A stretch of 64,000 bases of DNA, taken from Whitmania pigra (lineage: Eukaryota > Annelida > Clitellata > Hirudinida > Haemopidae). The notes under the pieces were generated by a model. It searched no databases and had not been told where the DNA came from. It was given only the letters and a program-made list of their open reading frames with translations. Location of the stretch: contig JAJTWR010000070.1 of the NCBI GenBank assembly GCA_021613335.1, positions 1-64,000 on the forward strand, given 5' to 3'. Position numbers and translations under genes: made by a program. Within the stretch, counting starts at the first letter, position 1. The number at the start of each line of letters is the position of its first letter. Shown here piece by piece: positions 32,730-41,638 of this stretch.

Positions 32730-34739
32730 ATGGAAAAGGTATTGGAATCCATAAAATTAAACGGCGGTTATTGTACGGATTTATTTAATTACAGCAGGTT
32801 TTTAACGCGCGAAATAATGGTTGGAGAGCTAGGAATTGGAGGGAAAAACCCTATCCGTATTCAATCTATGACCACAACCGACACCATGAACACGCTTGCC
32901 ACAGTAGAACAAAGTATTCGCATGGTTGAGGCGGGTTGTGAAATTGTTCGAATTACCGCTCCAAGCGTAAAAGAAGCAGAAAATTTAGCCAATATTAAAG
33001 CCGAACTGCATAAGCGGGGTTATCGTGTGCCGTTGGTGGCCGATATTCATTTTACCCCTAATGCGGCCGAAATGGCTGCCCGTATAGTAGAAAAGGTGCG
33101 CGTTAATCCCGGAAACTATGCCGATAAAAAGAAATTTGAACGTATTAACTATACCCAATCGTCTTATCAGGCAGAACTGAATCGTATTTATGATAAATTT
33201 TCTCCTTTGGTAAAAATTTGCAAAGAATATGGTACTGCCATGCGTATCGGCACTAATCATGGTTCTTTATCAGATCGCATCATGAGTCAATACGGAGATA
33301 GCCCGGAGGGAATGGTAGAGAGCGCGATGGAATTTATTCGTATTTGCGAAAGCCATAATTATCATCATTTGGTAATCTCGATGAAGGCTAGCAATACGCA
33401 GGTAATGGTACAAGCCTATCGTTTGTTGGTCGCCACTATGGCTAAACAGGGAATGAATTATCCTTTGCATTTAGGGGTAACCGAGGCTGGCGATGGCGAA
33501 GATGGTCGTATAAAATCTGCCTTAGGCATCGGTACTTTATTAGAAGACGGCTTAGGCGATACTATTCGCGTTTCGTTAACGGAAGAGCCCGAACAGGAGG
33601 TTCCCGTAGCCATTGCTTTGGCTGGGCGTTATGCGCTTCGCCAAAAACCGGATACAGGGCCTCTAAAACTTAAATCAGAAAACTCGTCGTTTAAAAAACA
33701 AAATGTTTTAAACCGTCAGTTACAATTAAATACGTCTTATTCTCCTTATCAATATCGCCGCAGGCAAACCCGAGAAATTATCTGCTGCGGGGGGCGTTGC
33801 GCGCCAATCGTGATTATTAATATCGAAAAAGAAAATCTCAAAAATCCCGCTATTTTACATTCGGTAGGTTATCAATATTCAAATTTATTGGATAAATATA
33901 ACCTGACCGATCAGGCCTGCGATATGGTTTATATTGGCGATCAGCTACCTTCATTTAATTTTCCGGGCGGGTTAAAGCAGTTGTATAACTACGGCACATG
34001 GCAAAAACTTAACGATAAGCAAAACTGCTATCCGCTTTTTACTTTAGAATTATATCAAAATGCTTTAGAACATGATAAGGAGTTGAATTTTGTAAAAATA
34101 TCGGTAGAAGAGCTGGACACAGAAGCGATAAAGAAGTTGGAGAAAGCGGTTTTGGTTTTATATACTGAACAGCAAAACGCCATGCAAACTCTCCGTTCCG
34201 CTTTTTTCAGACTGATGAACGCTAATATAGCAATACCGGTAATTGTTTTTCGTCATTTTAACAAAACAAGCAGCGAGGAGTTTCAACTATACGGAGCTAC
34301 CGATTTGGGCGGTTTATTAATTGATGGATTTGGCGACGGCATTTGGATAGAAGCGTTTCAGGAGCCGCTTTATAGCATAAATTCAGTTGCTTTTGGTATT
34401 TTACAGGCATCGCGTACGCGGATTTCTAAAACAGAATATATTTCTTGCCCAAGCTGCGGGCGCACATTATTCGATTTACAGCAAACTACTCAGGCCATTA
34501 GAGCCAGAACTGCTCATTTAAAAGGAATTAAAATTGGCGTTATGGGTTGTATTGTAAATGGTCCGGGAGAAATGGCCGATGCAGATTATGGATACGTGGG
34601 AGCAGGGGTAGATCGTATTACCCTTTATCGCGGCCAAAAAGTGGTGAAGAAAAATGTAAAAACCGCCGAAGCTATTGACCAATTAATAAAAATTATAAAA
34701 GAAGATGGAAATTGGATAGAGGCAAAAATTGAACCTTAA
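32730..34739 (+). CDS. ispG: 4-hydroxy-3-methylbut-2-en-1-yl diphosphate synthase, long Bacteroidota form
   Basis: A 669-residue IspG (GcpE), which makes HMBPP from MEcPP in the MEP isoprenoid pathway. The N-terminal TIM barrel shows IRIQSMTTTDTMN, ADIHFTPNAAE, KVRVNPGNY and GVTEAGDGEDGRIKSA. A large insert follows (residues about 300-560), as in the long form of Bacteroidota, Chlamydiae and plants. The C-terminal iron-sulfur domain has CPSCGRTLFDLQ and VMGCIVNGPGEMADADYGYVG with the [4Fe-4S] cysteines. Intact. Confidence 0.96.
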   Translation: MEKVLESIKLNGGYCTDLFNYSRFLTREIMVGELGIGGKNPIRIQSMTTTDTMNTLATVEQSIRMVEAGCEIVRITAPSVKEAENLANIKAELHKRGYRVPLVADIHFTPNAAEMAARIVEKVRVNPGNYADKKKFERINYTQSSYQAELNRIYDKFSPLVKICKEYGTAMRIGTNHGSLSDRIMSQYGDSPEGMVESAMEFIRICESHNYHHLVISMKASNTQVMVQAYRLLVATMAKQGMNYPLHLGVTEAGDGEDGRIKSALGIGTLLEDGLGDTIRVSLTEEPEQEVPVAIALAGRYALRQKPDTGPLKLKSENSSFKKQNVLNRQLQLNTSYSPYQYRRRQTREIICCGGRCAPIVIINIEKENLKNPAILHSVGYQYSNLLDKYNLTDQACDMVYIGDQLPSFNFPGGLKQLYNYGTWQKLNDKQNCYPLFTLELYQNALEHDKELNFVKISVEELDTEAIKKLEKAVLVLYTEQQNAMQTLRSAFFRLMNANIAIPVIVFRHFNKTSSEEFQLYGATDLGGLLIDGFGDGIWIEAFQEPLYSINSVAFGILQASRTRISKTEYISCPSCGRTLFDLQQTTQAIRARTAHLKGIKIGVMGCIVNGPGEMADADYGYVGAGVDRITLYRGQKVVKKNVKTAEAIDQLIKIIKEDGNWIEAKIEP

Positions 34740-34864
34740 ATTTATGCTTTAAAACTTATTGAGTTAATCGCCTGAATATTAATTATTTGTATCTAAAAGT
34801 AGGCGCTTTTTTAGGAACCCTTCCGATTTTAACATAAATTTAGAGAAAGCGATATGGGTTTGCT

Positions 34865-36022
34865 TTACAAAGTTTTTTCCTCAGCCAGTTTATAAAACCA
34901 AGTATATCCTGTATCCTTAATAAGCTGCCCGAGTTGTTTTAAAAGTTTTTTTCTTTTTAAAACCGTTGTACGGTTGATCATTTTTAATTGGTAACAGATA
35001 TAAAGTAAATTATAATATTTACGTTCGCCAAGGCGTAATTGGTTAATGTCAAAAACGGTTAGTAATGTTTTATCTCCGGTTGCGCATCCACATATTAGGT
35101 TAAAAAGTTGGGAATAATAAGGAAAATATTCTTTGACTTTCTTTTTCTTTTTTTCTTTGATATGCAATTTTAAGATAAGCTTTGCTTCATCAAGCCTGTT
35201 TATCAATAGAAGATATTCAATCACAATGTTGTCGAAATTACTATTATGATAGTCCATCGATTGTCTGTATTTTTCTCTTGCATTTAAGCAATCGTTAAAT
35301 ACTTTTTTAAACTGATTTTCATTTCCCGTCAAGTGATAATATACCAATGGAACGCCAAATTTTCGGCCTGCAGGAGTATAATACACCTCATCAGATAAAG
35401 GGGTTTGTTCCATTAACAAAAAATATCGTTTGGTTTCTTCAAAATTCTCGGTTAAAAAACCCCCTAAAAATAATAAGCCGTAACTGAAAATAAAGACTTC
35501 GTTGGTGGGTTTTGATTTTGTGTATGTTAATAAAGATCGCTTATAAACCTTATTTAGAAAATCTTGTAAAGGCCTGGCTCCAAAAAAATCTATACGCGCA
35601 TGTTTTAAAGGCGCAATTTTATCTAATAAAATGTTTTGCAATTCTTCATTCTGAGCAATAGCGTCCACCACGTTTGATTCGATAAAATTAGGATCGGTAT
35701 AAAAATTAAGAAATAAGTTGGCAATTATTTTGGTGGTTTTATTAATCTTATTAGACGGGTTGTATTGCGCCCAACTACAATTGGCAACATAAAAGCTTAA
35801 CGTATCCAGGGTGTAAATAGATGGAGAAAAATTGGTTGGAACCAGACCAAATACTCTGCGTAATGTTTGCGCGTTGATGTTTCCAATATTGGCCCGGCTG
35901 AGAAAATTGGCCAAATCATTTGCATCTTTCGAGCTCACTATCGGTCTGCCAAACTTTTGCTCAACACACGTCTTTAAATGTGCCAGTTTTGTTTCGTTTA
36001 CTTGGTTTTTGGTGCGTGCCAT
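34865..36022 (-). CDS. Hypothetical protein, helical, unknown function
   Basis: A 385-residue protein I do not recognise. The first 90 residues (DANDLANFLSRANIGNINAQTLRRVFGLVP, then SIYTLDTLSFYVAN) resemble a DNA-binding-like helical segment seen at the start of a Bacteroidota-restricted family. The rest is helical with repeated aromatic-rich helices (FIFSYGLLFLGGFL, YYHLTGNENQFKKVFNDCL, YLLLINRLDEAKLILKLHIKEKKKKK), possibly TPR-like. No signal peptide or membrane segment. It is flanked by ispG and the IS1595-type gene and appears to be a single-gene unit. Confidence 0.7.
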   Translation of the reverse strand: MARTKNQVNETKLAHLKTCVEQKFGRPIVSSKDANDLANFLSRANIGNINAQTLRRVFGLVPTNFSPSIYTLDTLSFYVANCSWAQYNPSNKINKTTKIIANLFLNFYTDPNFIESNVVDAIAQNEELQNILLDKIAPLKHARIDFFGARPLQDFLNKVYKRSLLTYTKSKPTNEVFIFSYGLLFLGGFLTENFEETKRYFLLMEQTPLSDEVYYTPAGRKFGVPLVYYHLTGNENQFKKVFNDCLNAREKYRQSMDYHNSNFDNIVIEYLLLINRLDEAKLILKLHIKEKKKKKVKEYFPYYSQLFNLICGCATGDKTLLTVFDINQLRLGERKYYNLLYICYQLKMINRTTVLKRKKLLKQLGQLIKDTGYTWFYKLAEEKTL

Positions 36023-36216
36023 ATTATTTCAAAGCAAAATTATATACATTTTATATACATAAACGAAAGTAGTTTAATAAAGTATAAAAGTGTTTAAAAA
36101 ACCATTTATTCAATGCAATATTTTTGGACATATAGTAAAAAGCCGTTTATAAAAAATATTTAAGATGAAACAACAAATGACAATTCAAAAACCTCAAAGA
36201 ACGTTTTTTCAAAACC

Positions 36217-36260
36217 GTTACAATGAATATTTATCAGAGTTACAATGAATATTTATCAGA
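36217..36260 (+). repeat. Perfect tandem duplication of 22 bases
   Basis: GTTACAATGAATATTTATCAGA occurs twice head to tail, at 36217-36238 and 36239-36260, in the gap between the 385-aa gene and the transposase. The other parts of this 330-base gap show nothing clear. Confidence 0.85.
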
Positions 36261-36351
36261 TTTAATTTACTTATGCTTTTATGGTTTGTTGCAATAAATA
36301 AGATTTAGGATAATTAACAAAATTAAATGTTTATATATATATTGAAAATAA

Positions 36352-37035
36352 ATGAATAACAAGTATATTTTTCGTGCAAGAATTTCTGAGGCCAAATTTA
36401 GGGAAATTTTACGACTGTTTTGCATTGATGTAGAAGCGGGCAAGGTAAGCGAAATTACCCGCGTCAGCAGACCTACCATCAACAAAATTTTTGACAAAAT
36501 TAGAGCGCTTATTGCCCAAGACTGCGAACAGAATAATTTGTTGGGCAAAGGCGAAATAGAACTTGAAGAAAGTCAATTTAAAGCCAAACAGAACCGGGCA
36601 ATTAGAAAGCGGAGCGCTAAAGAAAAAATCCCCGTTTTTGGAATCCTTAAGCATGAAGGGAAAGTTTATACCCAAATCATTAAAAACTGTTCAATAACTG
36701 AAATAATACCCATTATCGGGCAACAGACCGACAAAGAATCGGTTTCCGGTACCCATGGTTTTAAAACCTATGACGGCCTGGCCGATTATGGCGGTAAAAA
36801 ACATTACCGCATAAAATATAATGAGAATGAAATTGTTTTGCGCAAAAACCATATCGACGGAATAGAAAACTTTTGGGGGCTGTGCAAAGTACGTTTAACC
36901 AGATTCAGAGGCATACATAAGCATAAGTTTTATTATCATCTTAAAGAATGCGAATTCAGATACAACAACCGAGATAAAAATCTGTACACGTATTTGTTAA
37001 AACTTACTAAAAACAACCCTCTTAAATTATCTTAA
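36352..37035 (+). mobile_element. IS1595-family transposase, catalytic residues altered
   Basis: A 227-residue protein with the IS1595/ISXO2 layout: an N-terminal HTH (GKVSEITRVSRPTINKIFDKIRALI), KEKIPVFGILKHEGKVYTQII, KTYDGLADYGGKKHYRIKYNENEIVL and HIDGIENFWGLCKVRLTRFRGIHKHKFYYHLKECEFRYNNR. The first catalytic Asp, normally in ELDESYF, is Glu72 here (ELEESQF), and the second, normally S/T-D-G, is His135 (THGFKTYDGL). The protein should be inactive. It lacks the N-terminal zinc ribbon of full-length members. I found no convincing terminal inverted repeats. Confidence 0.82.
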
Positions 37036-37627
37036 ACCCGGTAAAGGATTGAGCAATTCCAACAATTTAAGAAATAAAAGCTGAAAACGCTGCCAAATTA
37101 CATGAACGAATTTTGATAAAAGCCTAAAAAATTTGAGGTTGAGGATAAATATTTCTATTCAAGTTAACCCAACTTAAAATAAGGTTCATATACCTGTTTG
37201 CTTAAGGACAAATTAACTTTATCTTTCGAGGCTTTTTTGATCTGCGCCAAAAACAGAAAGAACATTGGTTTTTAAACTAAAAGATGATTAAAAACTTAAA
37301 TCACCGGTATATAAAGCGCTGTGTATAATTTTGGTATGGAATTGGTTGCCCTTTATAATAGTTGACCAAATAAAAATATGAAAACCCGATACGTTTGAAA
37401 AAATGCGTACGTCCATTGGATGAGCATAAAGATAGCGAAGGGCAGGCAGAAATACTCCAAACGTTATATTTAAATGGTATTTTCTCGATAAGCTAAAAAA
37501 ACAAAACTTTTTATCTTTTTATTTGTTTAAAAACATTCTAAATTACCCTAAATTACAGCTCAATGACATAGAGGCTCTGTTGTGTTTATTATTTTTGTCG
37601 CTACCCAAACACAAAGATTAGCCCAAT
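37036..37627. other. Gene-poor region before the heme cluster
   Basis: 592 bases without a recognisable gene. A stretch at about 37415-37495 reads LDEHKDSEGQAEILQTLYLN in one frame and may be a scrap of a lost gene, but it has no start. A candidate promoter box for hemA lies at 37590. Confidence 0.4.
37590..37597 (+). promoter_or_regulatory. Candidate -7 box for the hem cluster
   Basis: TATTTTTG fits TAnnTTTG and lies 31 bases before the hemA TTG start. A clear -33 element was not identified. Confidence 0.35.
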
Positions 37628-38869
37628 TTGGAATATTTTAAAATTATTGCCTTCACGCACAAACAAATTAATCTAAAGGTTTTAGGTAAGTTGGTTATTT
37701 GCGATCAGACCTTGGACGAGCGGTTAAGAAATATCCGGTCAGCATTAAATATAAAAGAGATTTTTTACGTTGGCACTTGTAATCGGGTAGAATTTATATT
37801 TACTTCTCCGGAAAATATTGATAAAGCTTTTATCGCTAAATTTTTGCAGGTTTTGAACATGGGTTTGTCTCAGGAGTATATGGAAGAGTTTATATCAAAA
37901 GTATCTGTTTTTGAAAAAGCGGACGCCTTTAACCATCTGTTGCGCACTTCATGTTCGTTAGAGAGTTTGGTGGTTGGCGAGAAGGAAATATTGGCACAAA
38001 TTCGCAAGGCATACGAAGCATGTAAAGAAAGCGGGTTTACGGGCGATTATATGCGTATGATTATGGATAGGGTGGTAAAAACGGCCAAAGAGGTTTATAC
38101 GCATACCAAAATTTCCAAAAACCCGGTTTCAGTGGTGTCTTTAGCTTATCGGAAGATTCGCGATTTGAATATGAGCAAAAACTCGCGCGTGCTGATTATT
38201 GGCGCGGGTGAAACCAATAAAAACATTACTCAATACCTTAAAAAACATGGATTTTCTAATTTTGTGGTTTTCAACAGAACTTTAGAAAAAGCGCAAACAT
38301 TAGCTAAAAAGTTAAATGGGGAGGCTTATACGCTTGCTGATTTGGTTAATTACAAAAAAGGTTTTGACGTAGTTATTACTTGTACGGGAGCCACTAATCC
38401 GGTTTTAACAAAAGAAATTTATGGTAGTTTACTGAACAACCAAACAGATAAAAAGGTAATTGTAGATTTGGCGCTTCCTAATGATACCGCCGCCGAAGTA
38501 ATCGGCAGTTTTTCCGTTAATTATATCGAGGTAGAAAGTTTAAAAGAAATTGCCGGAAAAAACATTCAGGAACGCTATAATGAATTGGCAAATGTCGAGC
38601 AAATTATTGATAAAAATATCAAAGATTTTCAAAGCGTACTGCATCAGCGTAAAATTGAATTGGCGATGAGCGATGTGCCTAAAAAAATTAAAGAAATTAG
38701 ACATACTGTGGTTAATGACGTTTTTGCTCAAGAAATTAATACGCTTGATGAAAAATCAAGAGCCGTGCTCGAAAAAGTGATGGATTACATGGAAAAAAAA
38801 TGTATTAGAATTCCGATGGTAATGGCCAAAGAGATTTTGGTAAAGAACAGCCGGGCTTCAAAAAGATGA
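37628..38869 (+). CDS. hemA: Glutamyl-tRNA reductase
   Basis: A 413-residue GluTR that reduces glutamyl-tRNA to glutamate-1-semialdehyde, the first committed step of C5-pathway heme synthesis. Nucleophile Cys51 lies in GTCNRVEFIF; SCSLESLVVGEKEILAQIRKAYE and the NADPH loop LIIGAGETNKNI follow; the C-terminal dimerisation helices end the protein. The start must be TTG 37628: an in-frame TAG lies six bases upstream and the sequence EYFKIIAFTHKQINL begins the family's conserved N-terminus. A weak start codon may limit flux into heme. Confidence 0.94.
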   Translation: MEYFKIIAFTHKQINLKVLGKLVICDQTLDERLRNIRSALNIKEIFYVGTCNRVEFIFTSPENIDKAFIAKFLQVLNMGLSQEYMEEFISKVSVFEKADAFNHLLRTSCSLESLVVGEKEILAQIRKAYEACKESGFTGDYMRMIMDRVVKTAKEVYTHTKISKNPVSVVSLAYRKIRDLNMSKNSRVLIIGAGETNKNITQYLKKHGFSNFVVFNRTLEKAQTLAKKLNGEAYTLADLVNYKKGFDVVITCTGATNPVLTKEIYGSLLNNQTDKKVIVDLALPNDTAAEVIGSFSVNYIEVESLKEIAGKNIQERYNELANVEQIIDKNIKDFQSVLHQRKIELAMSDVPKKIKEIRHTVVNDVFAQEINTLDEKSRAVLEKVMDYMEKKCIRIPMVMAKEILVKNSRASKR

Positions 38870-38995
38870 CAAAGGTTAGATTTCAAACAGCAAAACCATG
38901 ATATTTTTAACCAGGCGGGTTTGTTTTTCTTATTGTTCTGTAGCAAACAGACGCAACTTAACTGTTACTGATATTATCGCAAATTAAATTAAAAA

Positions 38996-40576
38996 GTGAG
39001 GAAATTAATTATCGGCTCCCGAGGTAGCGATTTGGCGCTTTGGCAAGCTAATTATGCAAAAGAAAAATTGGCAAGCATAGGAATAGAATCTGAACTTAAA
39101 ATCATTAAAACACAGGGCGATAAGATATTAAACCTTCGTTTAGATAAGTTGGAAGGCAAGGGTTTTTTTACCAAAGAACTCGAGGAAGAGCTTTTGGCCG
39201 GCGATATAGATTTGGCAGTACATTCGTATAAAGATTTACCCACAACCGGTCCGCCGGGATTAATTATTGCCTGCGCTACCGAGCGCGAAGACCCTTCAGA
39301 AATATTATTGATTTTGAAAAATTGTGTAGATTTTGGCCAAAATCTTTCTCTGAAAAAGGGAGCAATAGTGGGCACTTCTTCCAACCGAAGAAAAGCGCAG
39401 CTTTTAGCGCTTCGCCCCGACTTAAATGTTGAAAATTTACGAGGAAATATATCTACGCGGATACAAAAACTTAAAAACGAAAATTATGATGCCATTCTTT
39501 TGGCTAAGGCAGGCATAAATAGATTGGGTTTAGATTTAAGCGAATTTCATCTCGAGTTAATTGATGCAACCGAATTGGTGCCGGCTCCTGCCCAGGGAGC
39601 TTTGGCAATTCAAATCAGAGAGAGTGATACAGAGCTGTTTAATAAATTACAAAAGCTCCATCACGCAGAAACAGCAGAAACCATTGCCGTTGAGCGTAAA
39701 GTACTGAATCTTTTTGAAGGCGGTTGTCATATGCCCCTTGGCTGTTATTGTAAAAAGGAGAAAAACCAATTTGAAGTTTGGACCTCAAAGGCTCAAAACG
39801 ATGAAGATTTTCCTAATCGTTTATTTTTACGGGCTGAAAGTACAGCGGGCTTGGCAGAAAAAATTATAGCCAAATTTAGTGAAAACAGGAAACATCCTTC
39901 TAAAGTTTTTATTTCCAAAGAAATTGGAAAACACAGTTATTTCCGAAAAGCGATGGCCAAAAACCATATTGAAATTGACGATAGATCATTAATCCGTACT
40001 TTCCCGATTGTAAATGCGCCGGCTCCCTTTTATTTGAAAAATATTGATTGGATTTTTTTTAACAGCCGTAACAGCGTTGAATATTTTTTTAAGCTGAACC
40101 CCCAACTTCCAAAAAAAACAAAGTTTGGGGTAATGGGGCGCGGCAGTAAAAATACTTTACGCAAATTTGGTTATTTAGCAGATTTTGTTGGAGAAAGCGG
40201 AGATATCAATGAGGTAGGCCTGGGGTTTTCTAAATTGGTTAGTAGCCAAACCGTATTGTTTCCTCGCGCGCAAGACAGCTTGCAAAGCATTCGAAATTTA
40301 TTGGAAGCCGAAACAAAAGTTGTTGATTTGCCTATTTACCAAACCGTATTGGAAAAAAATATTAATGGTACGTCTGCAGACGTGTTAATTTTTACCAGCC
40401 CGAGTAATGCGGAAGCCTATTTGGCCAAAAACTTATTGGAACCGGGCCAGCAAGTTATTGCCATAGGTAATTCAACGGGTAAAAAATTTGATGAAATGGG
40501 CATAAAATATACCTTGCCCTATTCGCCGGATGAAATTGGCTTGGCAGAAGCCGTTTTTGAAATAGAAGTAGAATAA
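38996..40576 (+). CDS. hemC: Hydroxymethylbilane synthase fused to uroporphyrinogen-III synthase
   Basis: A 526-residue fusion. Residues 1-300 are HemC: IIGSRGSDLALWQA, catalytic Asp80 in HSYKDLP, GTSSNRRKAQLL, LRGNISTR and the cofactor-binding Cys244 in FEGGCHMPLG. Residues about 300-526 are HemD: WIFFNSRNSVEYFF, FGVMGRGSKNTL, VLFPRAQDSLQSI, VLIFTSPSNAEAYL and IAIGNSTGKKF. One chain would thus polymerise porphobilinogen and close the ring to uroporphyrinogen III. The start is GTG 38996. Confidence 0.92.
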   Translation: MRKLIIGSRGSDLALWQANYAKEKLASIGIESELKIIKTQGDKILNLRLDKLEGKGFFTKELEEELLAGDIDLAVHSYKDLPTTGPPGLIIACATEREDPSEILLILKNCVDFGQNLSLKKGAIVGTSSNRRKAQLLALRPDLNVENLRGNISTRIQKLKNENYDAILLAKAGINRLGLDLSEFHLELIDATELVPAPAQGALAIQIRESDTELFNKLQKLHHAETAETIAVERKVLNLFEGGCHMPLGCYCKKEKNQFEVWTSKAQNDEDFPNRLFLRAESTAGLAEKIIAKFSENRKHPSKVFISKEIGKHSYFRKAMAKNHIEIDDRSLIRTFPIVNAPAPFYLKNIDWIFFNSRNSVEYFFKLNPQLPKKTKFGVMGRGSKNTLRKFGYLADFVGESGDINEVGLGFSKLVSSQTVLFPRAQDSLQSIRNLLEAETKVVDLPIYQTVLEKNINGTSADVLIFTSPSNAEAYLAKNLLEPGQQVIAIGNSTGKKFDEMGIKYTLPYSPDEIGLAEAVFEIEVE

Positions 40577-40620
40577 AAGGAAATTATGAAAATTAATAAT
40601 TTAAAACCAACAATATTGCC

Positions 40621-41586
40621 ATGCAAAGACCTCGTAGATTAAGAAAAAATCCTGTTGTGAGAGAAATGATAGCAGAGACCAAACTAACCAAAGACATGTT
40701 TTTGTATCCTTGTTTTGTGGTACGGGGAAAAAAAGTGGTAAAAAATATAAGTGCGATGCCAGGGGTAAATCATTTCTCAATTGACGCTTTGGTGAAAGAT
40801 GTCGAAGAAAATTTAAAATTGGGTTTAAATAAGATTATGCTTTTTGGCGTGGGCGAAGAGAAAAGCGACGATGCCAAGTCGGCCTTTAATCCTTATTCGC
40901 TTGTTGCTCTTGCCGTAAAAGAGCTTAAAAAGCAATTTGGAGATGATTTATATGTGGTAACCGATGTTTGCGTGTGTTCGTACACTTCTCATGGTCATTG
41001 CGGCATTATACAGAACAATTACGTTCATAACGACTTAACTGTAAAACAGCTCGTTAAAATGGCCTTAACTCATTCGCAAGCCGGTGTCGATATGCTGGCC
41101 CCCAGCGATATGATGGATGGCAGGGTGGCAGCTATCAGAAAAGAATTAGATGTTTCGGGTTTTGAAAATGTGGCTATTATGAGCCACGCTACAAAATTTG
41201 CATCTTTTTATTATGGCCCGTTTAGAGAGGCGGCCGACTGTGCCCCTAATAAAGGCGATCGTAAAGGTTACCAAATGGATTTCCGTAATCCGACAGAAGC
41301 TGTCAGAGAAGCTTTATTGGACGAGATTGAAGGCGCTGATGTGCTGATGGTAAAACCCGGACTTGCTTATTTAGATATTTTGCATCGCTTAAAACAAAAA
41401 ACCAATTTACCTTTGGCCGTTTATAACGTTTCAGGAGAATATGCCCTGGTAAAAGCTGCCGCAGAAAAAGGTTGGATAAACGAACAAAAAGTAGTGATGG
41501 AAACCATGTATGCTTTTGCCCGAGCCGGCGCCAATATTATTACCACCTACCACGTTAAAGATATTTTTAAAGAAGGATGGATGTAA
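40621..41586 (+). CDS. hemB: Porphobilinogen synthase (delta-aminolevulinate dehydratase)
   Basis: A 321-residue HemB that condenses two aminolevulinate molecules to porphobilinogen. Catalytic lysines are Lys192 (MSHATKFASFYYGPFR) and Lys245 (VLMVKPGLAYLD). The zinc-type cysteine cluster is complete: Cys117, Cys119 and Cys127 in DVCVCSYTSHGHCG, so a zinc-dependent enzyme is expected. It lies 44 bases after hemCD in the same operon. Confidence 0.96.
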   Translation: MQRPRRLRKNPVVREMIAETKLTKDMFLYPCFVVRGKKVVKNISAMPGVNHFSIDALVKDVEENLKLGLNKIMLFGVGEEKSDDAKSAFNPYSLVALAVKELKKQFGDDLYVVTDVCVCSYTSHGHCGIIQNNYVHNDLTVKQLVKMALTHSQAGVDMLAPSDMMDGRVAAIRKELDVSGFENVAIMSHATKFASFYYGPFREAADCAPNKGDRKGYQMDFRNPTEAVREALLDEIEGADVLMVKPGLAYLDILHRLKQKTNLPLAVYNVSGEYALVKAAAEKGWINEQKVVMETMYAFARAGANIITTYHVKDIFKEGWM

Positions 41587-41638
41587 AGTTGAGCAAGCTG
41601 TTTAAGGTTTTTTACCTTTAACTTTTAAAATTATAATA

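Noticed and set aside
36217..36260. CRISPR repeats
   Set aside because: Two copies directly abut with no spacer and no cas genes are present.
36260..37120. Terminal inverted repeats of the IS1595-like element
   Set aside because: Only an eight-base match (GCTTTTAT) was found between the flanks, too weak to define ends.
40586..40642. 18-codon frame before hemB as a leader peptide
   Set aside because: It runs into the hemB start in another frame with no codon bias, run of regulatory codons, or attenuator structure.
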